From: Littorina saxatilis
Lineage: Eukaryota > Mollusca > Gastropoda > Littorinimorpha > Littorinidae
DNA length: 64,000 nt
NCBI RefSeq assembly: GCF_037325665.1
Contig: NC_090245.1
Location: forward strand, 108,843,004 to 108,907,003
Reading direction: 5' to 3'
Position numbers and translations under genes: made by a program. The notes under the pieces were generated by a model. It saw nothing but the letters and a program-made list of their open reading frames with translations, had not been told where the DNA came from and searched no databases. Position 1 is the first letter of the stretch. Every line of letters starts with the position of its first letter. Shown piece by piece: positions 46,410 through 56,639 of this stretch.

Positions 46410-46432
46410 CGATGTTATGTGTGTGTTCGACG

Positions 46433-46463
<31 letters not shown>

Positions 46464-46482
46464 TGTGTGTGTGTGTGTGTAC
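45945..46482. repeat. (GT)n tract with TTCGACGG interruptions
   Basis: GT dinucleotides with repeated GTGTGTTCGACGGTG units (46310-46360, 46425). All long ORFs here are artefacts. Confidence 0.93.
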
Positions 46483-47756
46483 CCACTCCCCACACTATGA
46501 TGAGCTGACTATATTTGCGCCTTGATATTTTATTCATGTTCTTACGTTTTATGCTGTTTATTGTGATTCACCACACCCGAGTTTATCGTAATTGAGATTG
46601 AAGTGCTCTATGTCTATGTATTATGTCTAATACACATGCACACACGCACGTAGGCTACAAAAATCCAATCTTGACTTTGAACTTTATATAAACATACATC
46701 CTCTTCACAATTAACGAGGACAAACGTAATTTACAAACACCTAAGTACAACAATTTTTCTGTTTTAAAAATTCGGACACACATTTTCTCAAATAATATGA
46801 AATTCGCTGAACTTATCTTCTTTTCACTACACCTTATATCTTGATTCCCAAAAAATGGAGTTCTGCCTTTTTAAATTTACCAGTAACACAAACATTCGCT
46901 CTGACCAAACTATTTTTGTCCAGCAGTTTTACCGATACACAATCATTAAAAAAACCACTACAAAAAGAGTTTTAAGTTAACCGACTTCGCTACCACATAA
47001 ACAACCTTTTTTTATTGTCCCCAACATTCTGGTCAACGAAATCATTATTTCAGTCATTCTATTTAAGGACAATTATGACAGCTTTCGTTCAACCAGTTAA
47101 AAACAACAATTATAGTAAAAGCTACAGCGCGATCAACGTTTGCCCATTTACGAACTCGCGATGAGATTCGTTTCTTCTGGTCACCAAGCCTACCGTTTAC
47201 AAACGCATGCGCACTAATTGGGATTCCCCCAATTTTCTCGACCTTGACCTCATAACTCTCGAAGCCACTACTTCGGCGGTCAATTTAGCTCGTTCATACC
47301 GAGTAGCTGGCAACTTTGCTTTCGAAGTTCCCACTTCCAATGTCAAGGGCCTCTCGCTTGACATAATTATACGACGATATCGCATCTCAAGGGTCCTTAC
47401 CCATCCAAAAGAAACCTCCAGCGCATACTACAATTGCAGGACATTCCGTTTTTAAAGGCAGCTCATTGGGAAATGATCTCAGACACAATATCGAAGACGT
47501 GAAATGCGTCAATCGAGCAACTGTCGTAACTTGGCTACAATGAGACGGTCTCCTACCTTGCACCATAGACACGGACTGTGACATTCTTGTTTAATTTAGG
47601 TGAAATGCTTAAAACAGAGTGACTCAAAAGCGACAGTTCGATCAGTTACTGACCGAAAAAAACGTGCTCGAGTCATTCGGCGAAGGTGGCGAGCTTTCAA
47701 ACCAGCACGACTGAATAACTCAGAATGCCTTTTTTCATCATGCCTCTATTCTACAC

Positions 47757-47822
47757 GAGTAACATAGTGCAGTGGTAACGGTTCCGGACTCTCGTTCATT
47801 CGCTCCGGGTTCAAGTTCCGCC
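47757..47822 (+). tRNA. tRNA-like sequence (SINE head or tRNA relic)
   Basis: TAGTGCAGTGGTAACGG is a good A box and GGGTTCAAGTTCC a good B box, spaced as in tRNA, with CTCTCGTTC between. The acceptor stem does not pair well, so a Pol III SINE head is more likely than a functional tRNA. Confidence 0.4.
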
Positions 47823-48009
47823 AAGAGCTATATATTTTTTTTATTAATCTTTTCCTTTTTAAGCCTCCGCAATTGCATTCCGGCTGCAAAAACGTTTTGC
47901 CTCTGTGTTAATTTTATTCATTTGCAAAAGAAACCTTCCTATGCTTTGAAAAAATCATATCATGTCTTGACTTTCAACTGTACGCGCGTGTGTATAATTA
48001 TGTGTGTCA

Positions 48010-48018
48010 CTACGGTGA

Positions 48019-48110
<92 letters not shown>
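48010..48110. repeat. (GT)n microsatellite
   Basis: GT run with one TATA break; GC-alternating tracts (GCGCGCGAGCGCGC) follow at about 48255-48275. Confidence 0.95.
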
Positions 48111-48370
48111 CGTGTCACTTGTGTCATCATAGTTTCAGTGTGTGTATGAGTGTAGATTGAGAGAGAATGAGAGAAAGTGAGAGAGAGTGAGTGTGTGGTT
48201 ATTTGTTTGTGACTGTGTGCGTGCGTGTATGGGTGCGTGTGTGTGTGTATATGTGTGCGCGCGAGCGCGCGCGCGTGTGTGTGTGTGCAGTGTGTGTGTG
48301 TTTATGTGTGCCGTCAGTGTCACTTGTGTCATAGTGTCAGTATGTGCATGAGTGTACGTGTCCGTGTGTC

Positions 48371-48430
<60 letters not shown>
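48371..48430. repeat. (GA)n microsatellite
   Basis: A pure GA run directly at the end of the Myb-like exon. Confidence 0.97.
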
Positions 48431-48432
<2 letters not shown>

Positions 48433-48643
48433 CCGACACTTCTTTGGCAATTTTGGACCAGACAGCGTCTTTATGTTTAACAGTTAGACTGTTCTGAAAT
48501 TTGGACAGAATAACCGTTCTTTCGTAAAACACTTCTGTCAAGAGTACAGCAATTTCACCATCTGAAAAAGGCGCAGAACGCCCCTCCGTGTCTACTTTCT
48601 TTTTGAGCGGCACACGTGCCTTGCCATTTTCGTTGACTGCCAT
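48431..48643 (-). CDS. Myb/SANT-like DNA-binding exon
   Basis: MAVNENGKARVPLKKKVDTE, then APFSDGEIAVLLTEVFYERT, VILSKFQNSLTVKHKDAVWS and KIAKEVS. The pattern FS..E...LL.EV....ILSKF......K...W..I..EV matches Myb-like domains encoded next to Harbinger transposases (NAIF1 type). It ends at the (GA)n tract. A donor is not clear. Expected role: binding the element's termini together with its transposase. Confidence 0.65.
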
Positions 48644-48849
48644 GTTGATAGAAACGTGCGCATGCGTATTAGTAGGGATTCCCCCAATTTCCCCGACCTT
48701 GACCTTAATACTCTCGCTGTCACTACTTTGGCGTTCAAGTCAGTTCATGCATTGTGAACAGTGTTAGAAAGTTGACTTCGGGAGTTCCCACTTCGAAAAG
48801 AGGCCTCTACTTCCAGTGTTTCTTACTTCTAGTTCATGCATACGGGCCC

Positions 48850-49170
48850 TGGAGTGGGCACACTGTTGGTTGGGGCAGGAGGAGCGTCATCACTGCTTGA
48901 CTGGGCATCATCATCAGGAGTGGGCACACTGTTGGTTGGGGCAGGAGGAGCGTCATCACTGCTTGACTGGGCATCATCTTCAGGAGTGGGCACACTGTTG
49001 GTTGGGGAAGGAGCGTCATCACACTGGGCCAGGGCGAGGGGAAGGGGTCCAGCCAAAATGCCTGGGTTACCTTCGATCAGGGATCTCAGTCGCTCTCTCT
49101 TCTCTGCAACTTTTAAGGCTGTTGCCCCTTTCAGAAGTTCCTTCCTGTTAATTTGCAGACCAAGAGTTTT
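48850..49170 (-). CDS. Acidic-repeat gene, middle part
   Basis: Minus strand: LQINRKELLKGATALKVAEK, RERLRSLIEGNPG, then repeated DDAPPAPTNSVPTPDDDAQS units (about 22 residues, 66 bp; about 48850-49015). The N-terminal boundary is the insertion site of a hAT-like element (49176-51264), beyond which the same strand and frame resume at 51270. The helical KRERLRSLI segment could be SAP-like; family unknown. Confidence 0.5.
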
Positions 49171-49274
49171 CATATCAGGGGTGTGCAAATTTAAAAATAA
49201 ACAACTCACCCACGGGTTAGTAGAATCTCATTTCCAGCTCACCCGGGAAAAAAATAGGTAACCCACTCCAACTT

Positions 49275-50825
49275 TTTATATTTAGTCAAGTTTTGACTAA
49301 ATATTTTAACATCGAGGGGGAATCGAAACGAGGGTTGTGGTGTATGTGCGTGTGTGTGTGTCTGTGTGTGTGTGTGTGTGTGTGTGTAGAGCGATTCAGA
49401 CTAAACTACTGGACCGATCTTTATGAAATTTGACATGAGAGTTCCTGGGTATGAAATCCCCGAACGTTTTTTTCATTTTTTTGATAAATGTCTTTGATGA
49501 CGTCATATCCGGCTTTTCGTGAAAGTTGAGGCGGCACTGTCACGCCCTCATTTTTCAACCAAATTGGTTGCAATTTTGGTCAAGTAATCTTCGACGAAGC
49601 CCGGACTTCGGTATTGCATTTCAGCTTGGTGGCTTAAAAGTTATTTAACCTTTTAACTACCAAGTTTATTGTTGTGTAGACTCCCTCAGCTCCCAAGTTA
49701 TTTTGAGCAGAGACGGTCAAAAACGGGTATGCGTGTTTAAATTATTATTACTCAGTTTCTCTTTGTCAGATTGATAAAAAAAATTGGTATGTTATTGGAT
49801 AGGGATCAAACTTCAAAGAGTATGTGTTCTTCTTCTTGGTGGTATGTATGTCGCAGTGTTATCATGATTTATCTACCTGTTGACCTGTCAATAAAGTTGA
49901 AAAATTACGCTTACTTGTTGCTCCGGTATATCATCCGTTTCGCTGTCACTTGTTGATATTCATTGAACGATCAAAGTAGGTCAGATCAGCAGTGTTCACA
50001 GAAATGCTGATGTCGAAGCCAGAATCTTCTAATTGATGTCTATTTTCGTGGAGATAATCCAGCATAGTCATGAAATCAGGATCACTGTCATGTCGGCACC
50101 AAGCGCCCAACAAATTTGGTGAAAAAAGATCGATTGTAACTCTCACAGAGATCGAAAGCACATGGGGAAAAAACAAGGCGGAAGTGAGACAATCCCACAA
50201 TGCATTTGCAACCGTCTTATTACTACTGCTCGCGCACAACAACCGCAAACAACCGAAACAGACGCTACACCGGCGAGGGGCGGTATCGGGCGGTATGGGA
50301 ATGGCGGCAATGGCGGAAGACGGGCGGTATCGGGCGGTATGGTAGTTAAAAGGTTAATGACTTTGGTCATTAAAAATCTGAAAATTGTACAAAAAAATAA
50401 ACATTTATAAAACGATCCAAATTTACGTTTATCTTATTCTCCATCATTTGCTGATTCCAAAAACATATAAATATGTTATATTCGGATTAAAAACAAGCTC
50501 TGAAAATTAAATATATAAAAATTATTATCAAAATTAAATTGTCCAAATCAATTTAAAAACACTTTCATCTTATTCCTTGTCGGTTCCTGATTCCAAAAAC
50601 ATATAGATATGATATGTTTGGATTAAAAACACGCTCAGAAAGTTAAAACAAAGAGAGGTACAGAAAAGCGTGCTATCCTTCTTAGCGCAACTACTACCCC
50701 GCTCTTCTTGTCAATTTCACTGCCTTTGCCATGAGCGGTGGACTGACGATGCTACGAGTATACGGTCTTGCTGAAAAATGGCAGCTACTTGACTAAATAT
50801 TGTATTTTCGCCTTACGCGACTTGT
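49275..50825 (+). mobile_element. Interspersed repeat A, copy 3, carrying an insertion
   Basis: Same ends as copy 2 (TATATTTAGTCAAG..GCCTTACGCGACTTG), nested in the hAT-like element and interrupted at 49649-50353. A (GT)n stretch at 49345-49387 is the point where copy 4 runs into the assembly gap. Confidence 0.85.
49649..50353 (-). mobile_element. piggyBac-like element, TTAA duplication
   Basis: Ends CCTTTTAACTACCA / TGGTAGTTAAAAGG are flanked by TTAA (49645-49648, 50354-50357); comparison with copy 2 shows the empty site. A minus ORF (50248-49946) includes NLLGAWCRHDSDPDF and MTMLDYLHENRHQLEDSGFD, which could be the acidic N-terminus of a piggyBac transposase, but no catalytic domain remains. 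GCGGTATCGGGCGGTATGG repeats sit near the right end. Confidence 0.85.
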
Positions 50826-51269
50826 CTTATTTTGTCTTTGAAGTTTCACACACAGAAACATTGGATTAAAAACAACGCCATGCGGTTGTTTTTCAGTGGC
50901 CCGAAACAAATTAGGGAGCGCTTTCTCATTGGTCAAAATGTAAAACTAAACTAAGGGATGTAACTCACATCGTTGAAGCAGACGACATTTTCGAACACGA
51001 TCAATACTTCAGAAAAAGCGCCTTAGAAACAGTACTTACTGTTTGGGCTTCGGTTTGGGCTTTGTTTTCATTATGAAAAACAAGGGGAAATGTATTTTGG
51101 CCATTCATTTTAGTAAGGAGTTGGCATTTGAAGCTCTATCTTGAGTGTTGTTTGTGAAATTTTTAGCTAACCCACGGGAATGCTACTCAAAGACCTCAGC
51201 TAACCCGGCCAATTTTTAACTCCCCCCCCCCCGGGTCACGGGTTAGTGGATTTGCACACCCCTGCATAT

Positions 51270-51605
51270 GCCCCCACATCTGCAGTTGCAGGAGCAAGTC
51301 CTTCGTCTTCAGGGTGCAGACAGTAGCAGTGTTCTGAACCAGCTGGCCTGACTGGATCTGCTCCCCCAGGGCTGTCATTTTTGCCTGCTTCTTTTGGCGA
51401 CTCTGTCCGACGCCTGATGAGCCTTTCTCTCTCCTCTGACCCTGCTTGCCACAGTTTGAGAAGCTGCTGGTCTGTTGTCCCTGCTTCTCGTCGCTTGCGG
51501 TGAGCTGACTTCCGCGCTGTGGTGACCATGAGCTCACGGGTCTCCCCATCCTGCTGCTTGACAAATTCCACTGGCTTGTCACGTTTCGCTGTTACAATTG
51601 CTGAC
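51270..51605 (-). CDS. Acidic-repeat gene, 5' part
   Basis: Minus strand after acceptor CTCCCGTCAG. One frame reads VTAKRDKPVEFVKQQDGETR and ELMVTTARKSAHRKRREAGT; further on KTKDLLLQLQMWGHM in another frame runs to the CATAT site and matches the strand and frame of 49170 downward. A frame change within this stretch or a short intron is possible. The family is not recognised. Confidence 0.4.
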
Positions 51606-51719
51606 GGGAGGGGGTGTAGAGATTGAAGAGTTCTGACAAGTATTCTGGGGCAGAACCAGAAACGACGATCTAACAGTAATATTAATAACACAGACATAAA
51701 GAAAAAGAAACAAAACAAG

Positions 51720-52860
51720 AAAGCAATTTAGATTTTTTTTGTTTTTTGTAGTCAGCTTTTTATACTTGGTTTTGTTCAACATCAAACCGTCAAGTCTTGA
51801 CGAAAGTTAAGGATGATTAAAGCAAGAGAGGGGGCAGAAAGTTACTTTAGTTTGATTGCAACGAAGTATAAAGACGACGTGTAGGAACATTTCAAGACAA
51901 AGAAGATGGACAAGAAAGCGGCCGTTGTTCCGACACTTGACTGACCCGAAAAAGGGGGAGTCAGGTCCGAGCAACCGGTCAACTTAGGATGCTTTAGACT
52001 TTCTTTTACGAATGTTTCAATGAATTTGCTCAGAACAACAAGTAAAATAACGCAACGCATCTAGGTCTTTATAGTTTATGCTAATGCGGATAACACGTAA
52101 ACAAAAACTACAGAAGGACTTACCCAGTTTGTGTCCCCCCACGGAAAATAGACTCGACCACCCATCGAGAAAATGTCCACGTGCTGGCGACGATGCAGCT
52201 AGCGTGGAGCTTCGTTGTTTTCAGTCACACGATTCACATTATCCTCACTTCGAATCGCTCGCCTTGGTTAAATAACTGACGAAAACTTTCAAAACTTGGC
52301 ACAAGGACTGATGATGATACTTTCTTCCACGTGTAAACCGGTGAGAACAAAACAAAAAGAACTGACCGAGGCAAGACACGTGTTTGCGGTTTTCAAAGCT
52401 GTGATGTCGATGTTGTGTATGTAAACGATCTTTTCATTGGTCTACCGGTTGCCAACAGCAGCCTTGAACTTAAGGTACACCAAATTTCATTGGATGTATT
52501 TAAATAGTCTTGTTGGGCGACCCATCTAAAAATAGGCAAATTATACACAGTTTGTAGACCGTTCCAACACCCGCTAGAAGTGGACTGCTGTCTTCCTCAA
52601 AGGTGCGAGCTGACAATTTTCCTGCACAGCGCACTCCGCTACCGCTGTCGCTGTGCTATGAGTCGTTTTCAAGCACAAATATCTCCGCTTTGGAATCATG
52701 TACATGCCACAAAATCCACACACAGTAAGAAACAACACCATTGAAGAAAATCTTGTTATTTGGTTGTTTTATTACAAATAACAACAGAGTAAGAGGCGAA
52801 CAAAAGTAGCAAAAATATGATACGGCTACAGTCGCTTTGAGCTCGCAGCGGTGGGCCTCC
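51720..52860. other. Largely unassigned
   Basis: Apart from the 14-codon exon candidate nothing is recognised. The sequence is not repetitive within the window and could be a promoter region for the minus-strand gene. Confidence 0.4.
52124..52165 (-). CDS. Candidate 14-codon first exon
   Basis: MGGRVYFPWGDTNW followed by the perfect donor GTAAGT on the minus strand, upstream of the acidic-repeat gene. Phase 0 at the donor does not match the best acceptor at 51605, so an intermediate exon would be needed. Confidence 0.25.
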
Positions 52861-52865
52861 CTAAC

Positions 52866-53623
52866 AGTTGACCAGTCTGTCTGGGCTAGTGGCCAGGAAA
52901 GGCATTTCCCTGTCTAGCACAAGTCCACTCTTGTGAACTTGAACATGCCCATGATGCTGGCTTTGCATGTGCAGCAGATACTTTCTCTTTGCTGCAGCTT
53001 CGTGGGTCCTTCCCCACTTGATGTGTTCATTGTTCAGTTGCGGTCTGTAACCAAGAACGGTCTTGAGCAGACCATCAAGCTGGGTTGATGCCTTTCTTTT
53101 GCAAACTTGCCCAAAGTTGCTGGAAGTGAGCTTCCCTTGGCTTAGACGGTAGTTCTGCCCAGGCCTGACTGAGGGATTGTTGTCTCTTGCTCGATAAGCA
53201 GAATGTCCTCATCTGAAAGTATTTGTTCGCTAGCAAATTTAGTGAACACTGTTGTGCACTTGTCACTCTTCAAGTCCACAAAGTCAGCAAACATGAAGTC
53301 AGGCACAGGATTGGAAGGCAGTCTTTTTGGCTCTTCGGAAGGCACCTCCTTTGCCAAAAAGTTAATCACAATCCCACAATCAGGGTTGCAGCTTTTTAGC
53401 TTTTCAGTCAGGCATTGCAGACTGATGCCACCGCTTCCCGAGAATGTTGATACCTGCCTTGCTTTTGAAGTCGACAGCCTTTTTGGGGCTCAGTTTCCCC
53501 TTCCGTGGCAAGTTCCACTTGCACTGGGAAGATGTAGATGCATCCAGTCCATTTCGCTTGTGCGCAGTGATGTCCACCAAAGCATACAAGAATGCAGACA
53601 CGTGATTGCATGAACCTTTACGC
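52866..53623 (-). pseudogene. SWIM zinc finger + YqaJ nuclease-like gene, copy 1 (broken)
   Basis: Minus strand after a strong acceptor (TTATGTTTCAG): RKGSCNHVSAFLYALVDITA (C.H part of a SWIM finger), SSQCKWNLPRKGKLSPKKA, then PSNPVPDFMFADFVDLKSD and a stretch leading to the start of a YqaJ-type nuclease domain (QSLSQAWAEL, then the region that in copy 2 reads GKLTSSNFG). YqaJ domains are PD-(D/E)XK exonucleases of phage recombinases; in animals SWIM-YqaJ proteins are numerous and probably element-derived (from memory). The copy ends at about 52866, before the catalytic LEVKC segment. It carries more than one break. Confidence 0.6.
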
Positions 53624-53639
53624 CTGAAACATAATGTGG

Positions 53640-54355
53640 GGGTTGGGGTTGAAACTACAGTCATTTGACCATTATATTAACAGCTTTCAACTGTGGTTTT
53701 TATATTTTGCTGCTCTGGCTGCACTGACTAAGCCTTTAAAACAACCTGAATATTTTCTAGTACATATTGACGATGACCGTGGTAAATCACCCATTTCCAA
53801 AACAGGAAAAACCGGAGCTGTGCGGAAACATGGGGAATGGTTAAAATTAGACTGATTAAACTTGTGCTTATAAATTAAAGGGCAGCTGTTGGGTTGTGGC
53901 TCTCAAAATCTGTTCATCAGAATGAGTTCTCATGTAACTGAAACTATACTTAAAAGTTACTTGGTGATTTTAACAGCTTGATAACACAAGTCCGAAGATT
54001 TTAGACATGCTACAATGTCTTTAATCGAAGAAAGTTTGCATTCTTGGCTGAGTCAATGCAGCCCGCTCGAAAATTACTTCCCTTGGACGCGTGACATCAG
54101 CCGAGGAATCGGCCGGGTTGAACAGTGCTCTCTTTATGCCGTGTAGTGAGCGCAATCGGGTTGTCTAGTCAAGCCCTAAAGCATACTTCACGGGTAGGTG
54201 AAGAGAAACTTAGGATGGGGTGTCTTCTCCCAGGCCCAAATTTCGCAGTAAAATACGGAGTTTATAAAGTGTCTTCCGTCCCCCTCCTGCTTTTGTTCAG
54301 GTGTTCCCACTTGAACCCTGTTTTTGTTCAACTTATTGGCATATAATGTCACGCG
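53640..54355. other. Unassigned sequence
   Basis: No gene or repeat recognised; probably intron or flank of the SWIM-YqaJ gene. Confidence 0.4.
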
Positions 54356-54367
54356 TCAAGGGACACA

Positions 54368-54479
54368 ACTCACACACAGACACACACATGCACCCACAAA
54401 CACAAACACACACACACACACACGTGTTATCACACACGTGTAATCATACACACACACACATACACACACACACGTGTTA

Positions 54480-54536
<57 letters not shown>
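54368..54536. repeat. (CA)n tract with ACACGTGTTATCAC interruptions
   Basis: CA dinucleotides with two copies of CACACGTGTTATCACAC. Confidence 0.93.
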
Positions 54537-54537
<1 letters not shown>

Positions 54538-54673
54538 CCATGTTCCCGTCATTGCGAGGTATGTTAATGTGTACCTGAGAGAAAATGTAAGTTTTACACC
54601 CCTACGGCAAAGCCATAAGGGGCATGTTACACGGGAAAACCCGGCTTTGTATGAAAATAAAAAATAAAAATGC

Positions 54674-54699
54674 GGGGGGGGGGGGGGGGGGGGGGGGGG
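54674..54699. repeat. G26 homopolymer
   Basis: 26 consecutive G; a C17 run lies at 55048-55064 on the other side of the SINE at 54730-55047. Such runs form G-quadruplexes and are prone to length error in sequencing. Confidence 0.9.
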
Positions 54700-54729
54700 T
54701 AGACAGCTGGCTGCCGGCTGCTAGAGGAG

Positions 54730-55047
54730 ACCTGAAATGGGCTAGGGACCGGGTTGGGTCGTCTTGGGTCAGTGCTGAAATGGTTACTTTATTGGCTGTT
54801 GGCCGAACGGACACCCGAGCTTCATATTTTTGCATGCATGTATTCGTGTTTCCAAGGCCTGAGGCTTTCGCTGTGACCCTGGGATCTTTATCGTGCGCAT
54901 GCGTGCACACGGGGGTGTTCGGACACCGAGGAGAGTCTGCACAAAGTTGACTCTGGGACACACATCCCGCGCCCAACTTGGGGGTTGAACCCACGCTGAT
55001 AGTAGCAACCGGTTTTAAAGCCAGCGCCTCTACCGACTGGGCAAACT
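54730..55047 (-). mobile_element. tRNA-derived SINE (minus), third head type
   Basis: Minus strand: TTTGCCCAGTCGGTAGAGGC (A-box region) and GTGGGTTCAACCCCC (B box), then GAGTCAACTTTGTGCAGACT and GATAAAGATCCCAGGGTCAC. The body after the head resembles that of the SINE at 55118, but the 3' end is lost. Confidence 0.65.
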
Positions 55048-55117
55048 CCCCCCCCCCCCCCCCCAATTGGTTGGGGTCAAGAAGTTCCATGGAGGGCGGG
55101 GGGTATGGAGTAACACA

Positions 55118-55527
55118 TAACAGAACTAGCTCAGTTGGTAGCGCGCTGGATTTGTATTCAGTTGGCCGCTGTCAGCGTGAGTTCGATCCCAGGTTCGGCG
55201 GAAATTTATTTCAGAGTCAACTTTGTGTGCAGACTCTCTTCGGTGTCCGAACTCCCCCCCCGTGTACACTACATTGGGTGTGCACGTTAAAGATCCCACG
55301 ATTGACAAAAGGGTCTTTCCTGGCAAAATTGCTTAGGCACAGTTAATAATTGTCTAACTATACCCGTGTGACTTGGAATAATAGGCCGTGAAAGGTAAAT
55401 ATGCGCCGAAATGGCTGCAATTACTGGCCGTATAAAATTTCATCTCACACGGCATCACTGCAGAGCGCCTAGAACTGTACCCACGGAATATGCGCGATAT
55501 AAGCGTCATTGATTGATTGATTGATTA
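55118..55527 (+). mobile_element. tRNA-derived SINE with (ATTG)n tail (plus)
   Basis: The head ACTAGCTCAGTTGGTAGCGC is an excellent A box and GAGTTCGATCCC a B box. The body contains AGATCCCACGATTGACAAAA and GACTTGGAATAATAGGCCGT and ends GCGATATAAGCGTC(ATTG)n. The last 250 bp match the minus-strand SINE at 9034-9595. Confidence 0.85.
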
Positions 55528-55567
55528 ACACAGGACTACAAAATGTGTGTCTTCGGACACATTTAGC

Positions 55568-56635
55568 TTAAGATTCCAGAAGTGGATCTGTGCTGTGCTG
55601 GGTCTGCTGCAAAAGCCCTAAACATTGATACAGTTCATCTCTGCGAAGCCTCTCAACTGCCCGCTTCCTCTTCTGAATTTCATTTCTAACTGTGCACTTG
55701 ATTTTGTTCCAGCTTTTCCCTGCCAAAGATTTTTCAGATTTGATAAGTGCCTCACACTCTCCTTTCTTCGGCACACTGGAACTGTCAATGTGCCATCTGA
55801 AATGGCAATGAATGACGCTCATTTGTGCAGTTGTCAAGAAATCCCTCGATTTTTATTGTTTGTGTTTTTTGCTGTCTTGCAACTGCGTAGCTTTGCAGGT
55901 GGCTGTGGGAACAGATTCTTCTGTCTCAACTGGGTCAGTCTCTGTTTCCTTGTCTTCGGTGCTGTTGTCTTGTTCATTCTCGTCTTCCTCTTTCACCTCG
56001 TTGTCTGGTATTTCAAGATCAACGTCTATTTCTTCCAAGGTCTTTCCTTGGAATCTGCTGATGTTTCCTTGTTCCATGCAGATCAAGAGTCGACTGACTT
56101 TCGCCAGCTGATATGTGTCGTGCGGGAGTTGGTAGAATTCACGATGAACTGCAATGTTGTGACCCATATGCCCACAAACTTGTTCCAACTCATGCTCGGT
56201 GAGGTTAAGAACCTGTGAAACAGTGGCAAGGTGTTGACGAAGCCTGGTACTGGTGATGTTCTCTGGTTGTTTAGCTCCACTCTCCTTGGCTGCACTACTG
56301 AGGCATTCATATCCAGCTAAATGAAGGATGATGTTTGCCAATGTCACTTTTTCAAGCTGATGCCATGCTGGCGTTGTGGGACTCTTGCCCCTGGAGCAAT
56401 TTTTTGATTAGTGCTTTTGTGAACAAGAAACAATTAACAAGTGGCTCTATCCCACCCCCTTTCCCCGTTGCGATATAACCTTCGTGGTTGAAAACGACGT
56501 TAAACACCAAATAAAGAAAGAAAGAAAGAAAGTTGTGGGACTCTTCACTAATTCTGCCAGAGACTTGCTTCTTTCTTCTTTTAAGTACTCGGTGACACGC
56601 CTTACGTCTGTAAAGCCGATCTGTGGTAGCTTCAC
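55568..56635 (-). CDS. Tyrosine-recombinase-like protein, internally deleted and SINE-interrupted
   Basis: Minus strand in order: IGFTDVRRVTEYLKEERSKS and LAELVKSPTT; a SINE (56387-56531); LEKVTLANIILH; AKESGAKQPENITSTRLRQH, LATVSQVLNLTEHELEQVCG, HMGHNIAVHREFYQLPHDTY and QLAKVSRLLICMEQG; an acidic stretch; then in another frame SVPKKGECEALIKSEKSL and SWNKIKCTVRNEI. The TSTRLRxH...MGH...HREFY order matches the C-terminal boxes of phage-integrase-like proteins that are widespread in fish, cnidarians and molluscs and may derive from Cryptons. The segment between TLANIILH and AGYECLSS, which should hold the first catalytic Arg, is missing. It is probably inactive. Confidence 0.6.
56387..56531 (+). 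mobile_element. SINE 3' fragment with 14-bp target duplication
   Basis: GCCCCTGGAGCAATTTTTTG..ACGTTAAACACCAAATAAAG plus AAAG repeats, flanked by GTTGTGGGACTCTT on both sides (56373-56386, 56532-56545). A young insertion of a 5'-truncated member of the family at 57455. Confidence 0.88.
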
Positions 56636-56639
56636 GGAA

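Larger units (their letters stand above)
45392..48849. mobile_element. PIF/Harbinger-like element with Myb/SANT exon
   Basis: Inverted ends GGGCCCGTATGC (45392-45403) and GCATACGGGCCC (48838-48849). Both sides carry ACTCCCGAAG-type subterminal motifs, a 113-bp tandem pair lies at 45424-45645, and two diverged copies of GGGATTCCCCCAATTT.. blocks lie near 47220 and 48675. The only credible gene piece is a Myb/SANT-like exon (48643-48431, minus). Long (GT)n tracts occupy 45945-46480 and 48020-48110. No DDE nuclease was seen. The target duplication is not resolved because the insertion lies in a tandem repeat. Confidence 0.6.
49176..51264. mobile_element. hAT-like element, CAGGGGTGTGCAAAT ends, CATAT duplication
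   Basis: 15-bp inverted ends CAGGGGTGTGCAAAT are flanked by CATAT (49171-49175, 51265-51269). Subterminal CCACGGGTTAG / CTAACCCACGGG motifs recur on both sides. CAGGGGTG is a classical hAT terminus; a 5-bp duplication suggests a hAT5-type group. It carries interspersed repeat A copy 3, which in turn carries a piggyBac-like element. It interrupts a coding exon. Confidence 0.75.

Noticed and set aside
46166-46525. Cys/Val-rich ORFs in the (GT)n tract
   Set aside because: Low-complexity translation without any unique segment.
47757-47822. Functional tRNA gene
   Set aside because: A and B boxes are good, but the acceptor stem does not pair convincingly; a SINE head is the safer reading.
50070-50410. 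Small plus ORFs in the piggyBac-like element (for example MGKKQGGSETIPQ), repeated at 63168-63499
   Set aside because: They recur only because the element is duplicated; frames differ between the two copies through indels, so no constraint is visible.
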